Shown here one piece after another: positions 21,610 to 32,440 of a stretch of DNA of 64,000 nt. Each line of letters opens with the position of its first letter. The stretch's first letter is position 1. Location of the stretch: contig NC_057847.1 of NCBI RefSeq assembly GCF_910594005.1, forward strand, positions 28,433,001 to 28,497,000. Reading direction: 5' to 3'. Below the pieces are notes generated by a model. The model had not been told where the DNA came from. It saw only the letters and a program-made list of their open reading frames with translations, and ran no database searches. This DNA is from Cervus elaphus (Eukaryota; Chordata; Mammalia; Artiodactyla; Cervidae). A program made the position numbers and the translations under genes.

Positions 21610-22952
21610 ATCATAAATATACAATATATCATCAAGCCTACGAAAAAATTCTTGTCTCCCAAATGCTTTTGGCTCTCAAAATACACGCAGACTGGACAGT
21701 GGGGGATACTGACAGACCTCTGCCCCATTTCTCCTTTATATAACTGGCCATTTCACCAAATAGTGTTTATAGTTCTGGCTTTTCGTGTTCTCCGTAGAAC
21801 ATTCAGTAATTCTTGCATCATGTCCAGCATTAACATTTTCAAGAGTGGTTACACAAGGTTTTATTTATTCTGTTATTGTTTATTCAAGACAACGGAGTGT
21901 TATTTAATGTGTTTGTGGCAGTTAATGGGTGAAGGGAGGGTGAGCTTCTGGAAATGTATGTTAATTTTTCATATTAATCATTATGGAAATAATTACTTTT
22001 TATTAGCCCTTTATACTATGAAGTTGCCTTCCCCTGGAATATAAACTTGATCTGCAATATGAACTCCTAAACAGAGGTAGCCCCTTACTAACATGGGTAG
22101 AAGTTAAGGAAGGGCCAGAAGAATAGCAAGGTCTTAGGCATCAGAAACGGAGCTTTAGGCAAAGTCAGAAAGTCAATCTCTTTCTCTGTCAGTCAGCCTA
22201 CTTTACTAGTTAACTTGTCGAGCCTCTGACTCAAGAGGGCATAGGGTGCCTGGTGAGGAACCATTGTAGAAATTCTTTTAGCGATGTCTGTGTTCTTGGG
22301 TGGAGACAATAACTAAACCAGGAGTTTCATTATTAATGAAGGAATCCTTTGAATGCACCCTCCTTAATCATGCAAAAGTAAAGGCCATTAGCACCTTTCT
22401 CTTAATGAAAAGACTTCTTGAGACAGAAGAGCAGAGGTCTTCTGTTTTTCCGAATTAAAGTTCAATAGCCTATCAAGGCCAACCAACATGGGCCTGTCCT
22501 CAGGTAGAACAGGACACAACAGCTTCCAAAAAATGTGGCACCAAGAAGAAAGGGCAAGTTTAAACTGGTGACCTGGATTAAACACAAACTTCCAACTGCT
22601 GGATTCTCTGTGAGACCCAGCTCTCCTGGCATTGTTGAATAAGTAAATGCAAATCAACCAAGGTTTGATCTTGGATGCCAAGTAAGAGAGTCCAGGCTGA
22701 GACAGGCAGGCATCCACCAGCCAGCATGAGATCAGCACTGAAACGTAATGCAATGTAGCAGGGACAAGACTGATACTGCTAGAGAACCAATCACATTTCC
22801 AGTTCTTTCTTTTTGAGGTTTGACTAAGTGGATCATTTTGTACCAAGAAAGCCCCTGAGAGTCTCGGATGATTCAAGGGGAAATCCTCACAGGGGAGATC
22901 CTGGAAAAGTATATGAGAACATGAGTAAATAACTGAAAAAATTAAAGGTATA
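21610..22952. other. Unassigned, repeat-poor DNA
   Basis: No recognised repeat in about 1.3 kb. The 229-aa minus-strand frame 22388-23077 is the longest in the window. It starts inside the solo LTR, has no recognisable domain and is not called as a gene. Confidence 0.55.
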
Positions 22953-22956
22953 GGAC

Positions 22957-23426
22957 TGTTGCAGGAAGGGGGACCCCTTCCAGGGCCCGAAACTGGGCTC
23001 TTGTCTAACACTTGGAAATGAATTGTCTGAGGAGACACATGTGCTGACAAAGCAAGAGATTTTATTGGAAAGGGCACCCGGGTGGAGAGCAGGAGGGTAA
23101 GGGAACCCAGGAGAATTGCTCTGCCGCGTGGCTGGTTTTATGGTGATGGGATTAGTTTCCCGGTGGTCTTTGGCCAATCACTCTAATTCAGAGTCTTTCC
23201 TGGTGGCGCATGCATTGCTCAGCCAAGACGGATGCTAGCGAGAGGGATTCTGGGAAGTGAATGGACACGTGGTGTCTCCTTTCGACCTTTCCCGAACTCT
23301 TCCGGTTGGTAGTGGCTTATTAGTTCATTATTCCTTATCAGAATCTCCTGTCATAAAACTACATGGGAATGGTTACTATGGTGCCTGGCGGGGTGGGCGG
23401 TTTCAATCAGTGTGCTTCCCCTAACA
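22957..23426 (-). mobile_element. Ruminant solo LTR (BTLTR1-like)
   Basis: The 470-bp LTR begins TG and ends CA and is flanked by a perfect 4-bp TSD, GGAC, at 22953-22956 and 23427-23430. On the minus strand it has a TATA-like CCATAAAAC (complement at about 23133-23142) and AATAAA (complement TTTATT at 23061-23066). The layout is U3-R-U5 read leftwards. No internal proviral genes remain. CpGs are still present (CCGCGTGG, CTAGCGAG), so it is younger than the MLT1 copies. The family name is from memory. Confidence 0.87.
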
Positions 23427-23430
23427 GGAC

Positions 23431-24145
23431 CACATTGTTCCTTACATTAAAAAAGTACATCTTACCAGTAACATATATGCCTTTTCAGCTCAAGAATCTA
23501 CCAGTGAGTGAATATCCTTCTGGGTCCCGCATTTAAATGTCCAAATGAATGGATCTAGTTACCTTGCCCAGATAAGGTGTTCCTTTCTGATTCACACAAT
23601 ACAACGAGGACTTTAGGAGGCAGAAGGCCAGTTGTCAGTGGTGAGTGGGCAAGTACTGATAGAAAGGCTAATATTGACATAATACTAGCATAAGTAAAGA
23701 GATGAACAATGTTGCTTAAAAGAGCACAGAAAGACATGAATTTAAATGCTGGAGAGGTCATTTCTGAGCTGAATCACTTCAGGAAAATAAATCTATCTGT
23801 GCCTCAACATCCCTATCTATAAAGTGGGCACAATAACACCAACCTAATAAAATAGTGAATGTTAAATAAGATAAAGCTATAAAATACCTTGTACAGTTCT
23901 TGGTACTTAACCTGTTCTCAGGAAAAGGTTGATGTTATTTTCAACTCGATGAACAAGAGTTAAGTCTCTTTTCAAAGTGTCTCTTCTGTTCCAAGGTATT
24001 GTTTTCTGAGGTTGTAAATTCTTTGAGATTCTTTGGGAAAATGTACTATATTGGGACGAAATTTTATTTGTGTTGTGTTTCTGGCTCAATGACTTGTCAT
24101 TGAGATAAGTAAGGCCAGGGAGGACTATATTTTTCTGGCTGTTTG
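23431..24145. other. Unassigned DNA with a MIR copy
   Basis: 23760-23915 resembles a plus-strand MIR (GAATCACTTCAGGAAAATAA, GTGCCTCAACATCCCTATCT, AGTGAATGTTAAATAAGATA). The flanks are unassigned. Confidence 0.55.
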
Positions 24146-24149
24146 TCCT

Positions 24150-24590
24150 GTAACTGTGAGTGTGTTAGTCAGAATTCTTATGGTTGCACATGAAAGAAAT
24201 TCAACTGGTTTAAATGTAAAAAGGATATTTACTGACTCATCTAAATGAAAAAAAAGCCCAGGGTTGTGGCTTTGAGATTATTTGGATCCAGGTACACAAA
24301 AGATAAAGTCAGGAATCTCTTAGTTCTGCTTTCCTCTACAGGCTCTGCTGAAGTGGTAGCAAAGATTCCAAAAACAACTCCAGGCTTGCATTCTATCCAT
24401 TGGAAAGAGAGTATCTTTGTAAATACTTCAGCACAAAACCCGAGGGAGCCTCTCATTGCCCCAAGTTGGGTCACGTACACATCTCTGAACCAGTTATAAG
24501 GACATGATATATTGATATTCTAATTGGTCAAGTTTGGGTCCTGTATTCATCACTAGAGCCTGAGGATAAGGGTGGGGGTCAGCTCTTTAT
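24150..24590. repeat. Ancient interspersed repeat, family not named
   Basis: The word order (AGGATATTTACTGACTCATC, AAGCCCAGGGTTGTGGCTTT, TTCTGCTTTCCTCTACAGGC, CAACTCCAGGCTTGCATTCT, TTGGGTCACGTACACATCTC) matches an old mammalian repeat I recognise but cannot name. The frames on both strands here are by-products of it. Confidence 0.5.
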
Positions 24591-25530
24591 GTTGAAGGGT
24601 CATAGGGAGCCTCAACGTATTACTGGGACATTTTTACTTAAAGAAAGAGGATGCGGATGGTACTCTGGGGAGAGAAACAAACAGCTCCCTGCAGAAGGAA
24701 CTGAGGCTGTGGGAGGAAAGTTAAAACAAAGTGACTACACTCTGGTTTTTTTTTTCTACAAAATAAATATATATCTGTCTCATGGTGGCTACTGAAATAT
24801 ATTTTCTAATCCTATTTGAAAGAAATTATGTAAGTCAGACCAATACTGTATTCTTAGATGACCAACGTGAGGCCAGTGACATGAAAACTGACTTACCAGA
24901 AGCTGTGAATAAATTTCATAAGAGCAGTTTCGCTCTTATCTGGTTGATTTTTGTGTGTGTGCATGACCACTACCCTAACCAGCTCATCCTGTAACAAAGG
25001 AAATTGCCTTCTGTCACTTTGCTTGTATGAAATATTTCTGGAGGTGGCTTGCCAACTTCAGCCAGAATTATAGAACTAATGAGTTTTTAGCTACCATATG
25101 CACAGAATGTAATAATAGCAGGTTCTAGGCAAATGTTGTCTACTTGCTTCTGGGAGTGCTTTCCCTCCATGATATGAGCAGATGCCCGAGGCTCTATTAA
25201 GAATTCTGTTTTCTTCTTAAATCTGTACAGTGACATGAAGTCCTCATATTCTAGTGAAGAGATTTTTATACGGAAAACATGGCCCTTGTTACCCTGTTTC
25301 TCCTAGAGTTTTAACCTCTGTTATATAGAAACTGGCCCTTCTTATTTTAGAATTGAGTACCAGATGCTTTTTACAAAATCTGGCCAGTTTGAAATTTCTG
25401 ATAGGACTTCTACTCTGCTGATGTCTTACTGATTTATATGAAAGCAAACAAGATTTTAACTTCCTAATACTTCTTGCTACTTACATTAAAATGGCTATTT
25501 GTATCTAGTGCAGCACTTTGTGCATAATTA
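24591..25530. other. Unassigned DNA
   Basis: No repeat or gene recognised. Short open frames at 24589-24795 and 24782-24994 lack any support. Confidence 0.5.
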
Positions 25531-25534
25531 TTCT

Positions 25535-25700
25535 ATCAGTCAGATTAGGCTAGATTAGGCTGATTGTAACAAATGACCCCAAATTTCAAAGGCTTACAAT
25601 AACAAAAGCTTATTTCTCATTCTTACTGCATGTACCACCATTTTTCATGAATTACCATGCAGTCTGCTCCCTTGGGGCTCTGGTATATAGGACTCCATCA
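25535..25700. repeat. Ancient interspersed repeat, same family as 27565
   Basis: GATTGTAACAAATGACCCCA, then AATTTCAAAGGCTTACAATA and AGCTTATTTCTCATTC, matches an old mammalian LTR-like family. A second, longer but more diverged copy is at 27565-27900. The duplicated GATTAGGCTA at 25542 and 25552 is a small local duplication. Confidence 0.5.
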
Positions 25701-25984
25701 AGGGAAATCCATAAATACTCACAGAAGACTGTAAGGGGTGTATATTGTATAAATTTATAAATTAGGATGCATTACTTTTAGAACTAAAATGAGAAAATCC
25801 AGCTCTATCCATTGACAGTACCTAGAAGCAACTAGCCCAATAGCAATGAGTTCGCTTAGTCCCAGACCTTGGGTTCTAAATTCACTAATGAAAAATATCA
25901 GAGCTTGGAGAAATGGCTGACTCTAGGTTTGGATCAGGTAAAGATTATTCCAGAAATTAAGGAGGCCTTGAGAACACATGTGTA

Positions 25985-26322
25985 GGGGCCTCTCTGGTGG
26001 TCCAGTGGTTGAGACTCTGCCTTGCAATACAGGGGACACCAGTTCGATCCCTGGTCCTGGAAGATCCCACGTGCAACTAAGCCCATGAGCCCAACTGTTG
26101 AGCCCAACTGTTGATCCCATGCTCTAGAGCCTGGAAGCCACAACTACTGAAACCTGTGCACCCTAAAGTCTGTGCAACAAAGAGGCCACTGCAATGAGAA
26201 GCCTGTGCAGTGCAACAGAGTAGCCCCCATTCACTGCAACAAGATAAATTCCAGGTACAGCAATAAAGATCCACCTGGCCAAAAATAAAATAAACAAATA
26301 AACAACAGATCTTTAAAAAAAA
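25985..26322 (+). repeat. CHR-type tRNA-derived SINE, full length
   Basis: Complete copy from the head (GGGCCTCTCTGGTGGTCCAG) through the body (GAGGCCACTGCAATGAGAAG) to the tail AATAAAATAAACAAATAAAC. It has a perfect 13-bp TSD, GAACACATGTGTA, at 25972-25984 and 26323-26335. The body holds a local duplication of GAGCCCAACTGTTGA (about 26087-26114). Confidence 0.96.
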
Positions 26323-26335
26323 GAACACATGTGTA

Positions 26336-27510
26336 TCCACTCAACAACTGATGGACATTTGGATTGTTTCCACTTTGGGGCTTTTATAAATAATAAGGTA
26401 TGAACATCCATGTACAGGTTTTTTTTGTTGATATATGTTTTCAATTTTCTTGGGTACAAACTAAAGAGTGGAAAATTGGGTCATGGTAACTCTATGTTTA
26501 ACTATTTAAGGAAATGCCAAACCATTTCCCAAAGTAGCTGCACCATTTTACATTTGCACTTGGAAGGTACAAAGCTTATAATTTCTCTACATCCTCTCCA
26601 ATTTTTTTTTTCCTTTTTTCTTGCAGCCATCCTAGTGGGTGTGAAGTGGTTATCTCACCATGGTTTTGATTTGCATTCCCTGATGACTAATGATGTTAAG
26701 CATCTTTAATGTGCTAACTGGCCATTTTAATTTTTTCTTTAGAGAAATGTCCAGATCCTTTGCCCACTTTTAAATTGATTTTTTTCTTTTCATTGTTGAG
26801 TTGTAGAAGTTTTTTTTTTTTTTATATTCTGCATATAAGACCCTTATTACATATATGATTTGTAAATATTTCCTCCCAATCTGTGAGTTGCTTCTCACTT
26901 TCTTTTTTCTTTTTTTAATTTTTGGCTACACTGAGTCTTTGTTGCTAAATGTGGGCTTTCTCTAGTTTCAGTGAGTGGGGGCTACTCTTTGTTGCAATGC
27001 TTCTCATTGCAGTGGCTTCTCTTGTTGCAGAGCATGGGCTCTAGGGTGCATGGGCTTCAGTAGTTGTACCACATGGGCTTAGTTGTTCTGAAGCACATGG
27101 GCTCTTCCCAGACTGGGGATCGAATCCATGTGCCCTGCATTAGCAGGCAGATTCTTAACTACTGGTCCACCAGGGAAGTCCTGGATTCTCAATCCTATTC
27201 CATATACATATATATCTAGCCTTATGTCAGTATCATACTGTCCTAATTACTGTAGCTTTGGAGTAAGTTTTAAAATTGAGAAATGTGAATCCTCCAATTT
27301 TGTTCTTTTTTCAATATTGTTTTGGCTATTCTGAGTCCCTTGTATTTCCCTATGAATTTTAGGATTAGCTTGTCAAATCTGTTTTTAAAAAGTGAGATTT
27401 TAAATAGGAATTGTGTTGAATATATAGATTTGGGGAGTATTGCCATTTTAACAATGATAAAGACTTCAGGTCCATGAAAATAAACTATCTTTCCATTTAT
27501 TTAGTAATTC
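26336..27510 (-). repeat. Old L1M LINE, split by a CHR SINE
   Basis: Reverse complement of L1 3' sequence. It includes CAACAACTGATGGACATTTG, CTCACCATGGTTTTGATTTG, then TTTGCATTCCCTGATG and, beyond the SINE, CCAATTTTGTTCTTTTTTCA and TATGAATTTTAGGATTAGCT. About 0.4 kb of the consensus is missing between the halves, so a deletion accompanied or preceded the SINE. Confidence 0.78.
26903..27181 (-). repeat. CHR-type tRNA-derived SINE
   Basis: The head is at the high end (GGACTTCCCTGGTGGACCAG on the minus strand). The body words AGAAGCCACTGCAATGAGAA and AGCATTGCAACAAAGAGTAG read leftwards into the T-rich tail complement. Confidence 0.92.
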
Positions 27511-27564
27511 CAAGGATAAGGATTAACAATTAGGAAACACAAGGTTTTGTTTAACTAAAAATTT

Positions 27565-27900
27565 ACCCTGATATCACAAGGGCTTAACATCACAAAGACT
27601 TATTTCTCATTTAAGATATATGTCCAGTGCAAGCTGACAGGGGGATTGCTGTAGCATAGTCATTTCAAGACCCATGCTAATGGAGGCCATGTCATCTTGT
27701 ACCTCACCAACTGGAATATATGGCTTCTGAGTCATTAAGAGGAAAGTAGAGAGAACTAAAAGTTATGTACCAAGTTTTTAAAATCTTTAATCAGAAGTGT
27801 CTTTTGCTGCAGCTGATTGGCCACCACTAGTCACATGACCCTGACTGACCATAAGGAGCCTGGGAAATGGTAGGAAACACATGGATATTTAGTGAGCAGT
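27565..27900. repeat. Ancient interspersed repeat, same family as 25535
   Basis: AACATCACAAAGACTTATTT resembles the start of the 25535 copy. CAGCTGATTGGCCACCACTA, then GTCACATGACCCTGACTGAC, matches its downstream consensus. Family not named. Confidence 0.45.
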
Positions 27901-27904
27901 GAAT

Positions 27905-28325
27905 ATCTGTTATGGACTAAATTATGTCCTCCTCTCAATATTCATATGTTGAAGCCCTAACTGCAAGGTGACTATATTTGGAGATAGAGCTTTTAAGGAG
28001 GACATTAAGATTAAATGAGGTCAGAAGATTGAGGCCCTAACCCAATAGGACTGAGATCTTTATAAGAAGAGGAAGAGACACCAGATATCTCTCTCTTTCT
28101 CTCTCTACTACATTCACACAGAGAAGAGGCTATGTGAGGACACAGTGAGACAATCACACAGGTGATTGTCTACAAGCCAGGAAGAGAGGTCTCACCAGAC
28201 ACCAACTCTGCTGGCACCCAGATCTTGCATTTCCATCTTCCAGACTGTTATAAATAAATACCTATTATTTCAGCCACCCAGTCTATGGCACCTTGCTCCA
28301 GCAGCCCTGAGCTGACAAATACAAT
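27905..28325 (+). mobile_element. MLT1-type LTR (ERVL-MaLR)
   Basis: Plus-strand MLT1: GTTATGGACTAAATTATGTC, TTCATATGTTGAAGCCCTAA, TCTTTATAAGAAGAGGAAGA (TATA region), ATGTGAGGACACAGTGAGAC, CTCACCAGACACCAACTCTG, AATAAA within ATAAATAAATACC, and CACCCAGTCTATGGCACCTT. Nearly full length. A CT-rich stretch (CTCTCTCTTTCTCTCTCTAC) interrupts it at 28089-28108. Confidence 0.87.
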
Positions 28326-28985
28326 GTTTTAACCACAGAGAGGGAGGGAATACTAGATAATGGATTGAATCATACTGTAGCATGCTTTCAACTAATCTAT
28401 ACTTAATTGTGAAGCAGTGGAAAGCTTTGGATTTTTTAACAGCTTGTACAGCAGTACGTCATCTTTTTTTATCCAGGGAGTTTATGAGGGTTAGAAGAGG
28501 AGGGCACTAGCATCACACACACATACCTAGGTTCTCCTTTAAATATATGACTCACACAGATTATTGAAGTTATAAGCCGGGCATCCAGAGGCTTCCCTTG
28601 TTTATTTTTCAATCAATTCTGCCTTCAAATAGGCTCTTTTTTCATTCTCTTGCTCCTTTATGTTCTTCCAGAGTAACTCCCTAGAGGAAAAGTGGAACAC
28701 TATTACTGGAAGGAAAGAGAATGTATACTGATCAGCAGTAACAACCAATACTAATTATACTGCTCAGTATGAGAAGATGCAGAGGAACTACAACAAAACT
28801 AGGGGCTCTTTCCTCTCTGCTCCTGAGAATGTAGACTGCTCTGTGCCACTCAAATCTGTCTCTTTTCTCAGAGATTAATACCACATGAGCCCAAAATATT
28901 CTCTGTGGGATTTTTTAAATATATAATGCTAGGGGTAGAAAGGGGACTTTTTTTCAGGATAGTTTTGGTTGTTTGCTTGTTTGGC
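28326..28985. other. Unassigned DNA
   Basis: No repeat or gene recognised. Confidence 0.5.
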
Positions 28986-28989
28986 TTGG

Positions 28990-29535
28990 ATTCTCCTTCT
29001 CCCATACCACTATCTATGCTGCAAATTATCCCACAATTTAATGATCAAAACAATAAATATTATTACGTCTCATATGTTTTTGTGGGTCAGATAATCTTGG
29101 CTGGGTAGTTGGGCAGTTCTGAGAATGCTCTCATTATCTGGGACTTGTCCAGGGCTCCAGGATCTACTCCCAAGGTGGCGCGCTCCCATGGTTGGCCGCA
29201 CGGTGCCTGTTGTTGATGGGAGACCTCAGTCCCTCTGCAGATGGGCCTTTCCACAGCACTGCCTGGGTATCCTCACATGACGGTTGGTCTCCTTCAGAAA
29301 AATCTATCCAAAAGAGCAAAGCAGAAACTACACAACACCCTTTATGACTCAGCCTGGGAGTCACACACTGTCACTTCTCCACCAGATGTTGAACACAGAG
29401 ACCGCCCTCATTCAGTGTGGGAAGAGATTACAGAAAGGCACACATATCAAGAGGATGAGATCATACCAAGAGGAAAGGATCATTGGGGCTCACCTTGGAG
29501 GCTGGAGGCCATGCTGCTCCTTCCCCTGTATCTGT
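28990..29535. repeat. Ancient LTR-like interspersed repeat
   Basis: TGTGGGTCAGATAATCTTGG, CTGGGTAGTTGGGCAGTTCT, GAGCAAAGCAGAAACTACAC and CTTTATGACTCAGCCTGGGA match an old mammalian family I cannot name. A GC-rich patch (GTGGCGCGCTCCC, GGCCGCACGG) lies at 29174-29206. The 113-aa and 91-aa frames here are repeat by-products. Confidence 0.45.
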
Positions 29536-29537
29536 GG

Positions 29538-29960
29538 TGGGCTGAAGAATGGCCCCTAAAAGATAGCAGATTCTCATTCTGAAACCAGTGTCATCTTACA
29601 TGGAAAAAGGATCTTTGCAGATGTGATGAAGTTAAGAATATTGAAATAGAAGATTATCCTGGATTATCCAGGAGTGCACTAAATAAAATCACAATGATTT
29701 TATAAGCGAGAAGCAGAGGGGGACTTGGCACATACAGAAGAGGAGAAGGCAGTATGACCACGGAAGCAGAGATTGGAGCAATGTAGCCACACGTTGGGGA
29801 ACACCAGTAACCACCAGGATCTGGAAGAGGCAAGGAGTAGATTCTCTCCTAGAGATTCCAGAGGGAGTGCAGTCCTCCCAGTACCTTAATTCTGGCCCAG
29901 AACAGCTGATGGCAGACTTTTGGCCTTCAGAACTATGAGAGAATCACTTTGTGAGTGTGG
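29538..29960 (+). mobile_element. MLT1-type LTR (ERVL-MaLR)
   Basis: Plus-strand words: GGGCTGAAGAATGGCCCCTA, GGATCTTTGCAGATGTGATG, GGAAGCAGAGATTGGAGCAA, ATCTGGAAGAGGCAAGGAG, TGGCCTTCAGAACTATGAGA. It is the same broad subfamily as the copy at 20757. Confidence 0.82.
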
Positions 29961-30017
29961 TTTTTTCTTTTTGTCTTTTTTTTTCAATAATTAGAAACTA
30001 TTTTATCTTTTATATAT

Positions 30018-30392
30018 CATAGTGATTACGAGGAAGATCTTTAGAGTCGATTGTCCTGGATTTGAATCCCAGCTTTGCCATTTACTGGGTTTTCCTGGTG
30101 GCTCAGACAGTAAAGAATCCGCCTGCAATGCAGGAGACCAGGTTTGATGTCAGGGTCAGGAAGATCCCCTGGAGAAGGGAATGGCTATCCATTCCAGTAT
30201 TCTTGCCTGGAAAATTCCATGAACAGAGAAGCCTGGCGGGCTACAGTCCATGTGGTCTCAAAGAGTCAGACATGACTAAGTGACTAACCCTTTCACTTCG
30301 CTTTCACTTTGCCACTTGCTATGATTGTAATCTTGGGCGAGTTTCAGTGCCTTGTTTCCTCCAAAATAGGGTCAAAATTAATACTTACCTGA
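30018..30392 (+). repeat. MIR SINE, interrupted by Bov-tA and L1
   Basis: The head/core runs GTGATTACGAGGAAGATCTT, TGGATTTGAATCCCAGCTTT, GCCATTTACT, then resumes after the Bov-tA with ATGATTGTAATCTTGGGCGA and AATACTTACCTGA. A young L1 starts at 30393, and a short MIR remainder follows at 31018. Confidence 0.82.
30087..30307 (+). repeat. Bov-tA SINE nested in MIR
   Basis: Full-length plus copy from GGGTTTTCCTGGTGGCTCAG to GAGTCAGACATGACTAAGTG and a short CCTTTCACTT tail. TSD with two differences: TTTGCCATTTACT at 30074-30086 and TTTGCCACTTGCT at 30308-30320. Confidence 0.94.
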
Positions 30393-31003
30393 GTTCATCG
30401 CAGCACTGTTTATAATAGCCAGGACATGGAAGCAACCTAGATGCCCACCAGCAGACGAATGGATAAGGAAGCTGTGGTACATATACACCATGGAATATTA
30501 CTCAGCCATTAAAAAGAATTCATTTGAATCAGTTCTAATGAGATGGATGAAACTGGAGCCCATCATACAGAGTGAAGTAAGCCAGAAAGATAAAGACCAA
30601 TACAGTATACTAACGCATATATATGGAATTTAGAAAGATGGTAACGATAACCCTATATGCAAAACAGAAAAAGACACAGATGTACAGAACAGAATTTTGT
30701 ACTCTGTGGGAGAAGGCAAGGGTGGGATGTTTTGAGAGAACAACATTGAAACATGTATATTATTTAGGGTGAAACAGATCACCAGCCCAGGCTGGATGCA
30801 TGAGACAAGTGCTCGGGCCTGGTGCGCTGGAAGACCCAGAGAAATCAGGTGGAGAGGGAGGTGGGAGGGGGGATCGGGATGGGGAATACATGTAAATCCA
30901 TGGCTGATTCATGTCAATGTATGACAAAAACCACTACAATATTGTAAAGTAATTAGCCTCCAACTAATAAAAATAAATGGAAAAAAAATTAAAAAAATAA
31001 TAA
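30393..31003 (+). mobile_element. Young ruminant L1, 5'-truncated
   Basis: The 611-bp plus copy opens inside ORF2 (GTTCATCGCAGCACTGTTTA), passes the conserved GGAATATTACTCAGCCATTA and GGATGAAACTGGAGCCCATC segment, and continues through a GGGAGGTGGGAGGGGGGATC 3'UTR. It ends in an A-rich tail. A perfect 14-bp TSD, TAATACTTACCTGA, flanks it at 30379-30392 and 31004-31017. The intact TSD and low decay mark it as the youngest-looking LINE in the window. Confidence 0.96.
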
Positions 31004-31024
31004 TAATACTTACCTGAAATGTGT

Positions 31025-31275
31025 CAAGCTTTTTAAAAAATTGTGGTAAGACATACAGAACATAAAATTTATCATTTTAACTATTTTAAAGTATACATTT
31101 AGTTCTTAGGTACATTCACATTATTGTGCAGCTAATCCCCAGAAGTCTTTTCATCCTGCAAAACTGAAGGTCTATACCCATTCAGTAACAACTCCCCCTT
31201 TCTCCCCGACTGGAAACCACCATTCTGCTTTCCATTTGTGTGAATCTAACTACTTTCTGTAGTTTTTTGGACACC
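31025..31275 (-). repeat. Old L1M 3'UTR fragment
   Basis: ATTGTGGTAAGACATACAGA, AAAATTTATCATTTTAACTA, CACATTATTGTGCAGCTAAT and ACTGGAAACCACCATTCTGC follow the antisense of an old L1M 3' region. Confidence 0.72.
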
Positions 31276-31279
31276 AAGT

Positions 31280-31955
31280 TTGTGTCAGTTTGCTACAGAA
31301 ACCACAGGAAACTAAAACAGCATAGTTTTACCTTTCCCTCTATGCTCACACAATCTCAAACATACATAAATGTCCATAAACAGTTCCTGCTCACACATAC
31401 ATACACAGGAATTTTTTGTCATTGTTTTATATGAGACTGTGTGACATACTTTTCTTTGCTCTTTTCACTCCATCTGTTCAACAAATTTACTCTCAGAATA
31501 CTCGTTTCATTCTTTGTCTTTGGGCAAACCTTTTTAACGTACCTCGATAAGCCGTCACTAGATACGAACGTCTGAAACGTGCTCAGAGTGCTTGTTCTAC
31601 ACTTGGACAGTGGTGCGCAATCTCTCATGATCAGCTTGGGGGTGAACTTCTGCTTCCTGCCATCTGCTTTTCATACCGTCCTCCATTCTTTAGCACTTCC
31701 ACCAGAGGGGGGCAAGGAATTGGAAAAGAGGTGGAACATTACTGGAAAATAGATTAATGGAATAGGAGAGCCCAGAAAGCAAATCAACACAGTCATGTTT
31801 ACATGTGTGATGGGGATTCTGAAAGACATTTTGGTGACTAATATTTATCAAGCCGTCTGTCAATTTGAAAGGTGGAATGTTATTCACTGTCTACTCGATT
31901 TTTAAGACTAATTGTCACATTTTTAGATAATCCTGGCAAAGAGTAGTCCCTTAGA
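31280..31955. other. Unassigned DNA
   Basis: No confident repeat. Several CpGs lie at 31540-31620. CCACCAGAGGGGGGC at 31699-31713 resembles a CTCF core but has extra Gs where the core C belongs. Confidence 0.5.
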
Positions 31956-31959
31956 AAAT

Positions 31960-32040
31960 GCTGGAAAAGTTCATTCAATCCACAAAGATTTATTAATCAC
32001 CTACAATGTGCCAGGAATCCAGCCAAGTTCTGAATGAATG
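31960..32040 (-). repeat. L2 LINE 3' fragment
   Basis: CATTCAATCCACAAAGATTT, ATTAATCACCTACAATGTGC and CAGGAATCC follow the reverse complement of the L2 3' end. Confidence 0.65.
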
Positions 32041-32440
32041 AACAGCCCGGGTTTTCCTCCTGGAAAACCTACCAGTGCTGTTCTGTGACACCGCTGTCAT
32101 CGGCAGTTAGGAGGGAGAAGGGAGGGAAAGGCAGGATGAAGGCATCAGTCCTATGTTAGTTTCCTTGGGCTGCCATAGCAAAATGCCACAAAGTGGGAGC
32201 TTATAGTAACGAAAGTGTATCGTCTCCACAGTTCTGGAGGTTAGATGTCTGAAATCAAGGTATTGGTTGGCAGAACCACATTCCTTCTGAAACCTGGGGG
32301 GACCCCTTTCTTCTTAGCTTTTGACGTTTAGTTGGCAATCTTTGGTGTTTCCTGGCTTGTAGCTGCCTAACTCCAACACCTACCTTTGTAGTTGCATGGT
32401 GTTATCTCTGTGTGTATCTGTCTTCAAATAGTCATCTTTT

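Noticed and set aside
22388..23077. 229-aa minus-strand open frame, the longest in the window
   Set aside because: It starts inside the solo LTR and runs into flanking DNA. No domain, signal peptide, repeat or codon pattern supports it, and random frames of this size occur in 64 kb.
29241..29582. 113-aa frame in a moderately GC-rich patch
   Set aside because: It lies in an ancient LTR-like repeat and runs into the next MLT1-type LTR.
31699..31713. CTCF-like motif CCACCAGAGGGGGGC
   Set aside because: Extra Gs displace the core C of the CTCF motif; one imperfect match without other evidence is not enough.
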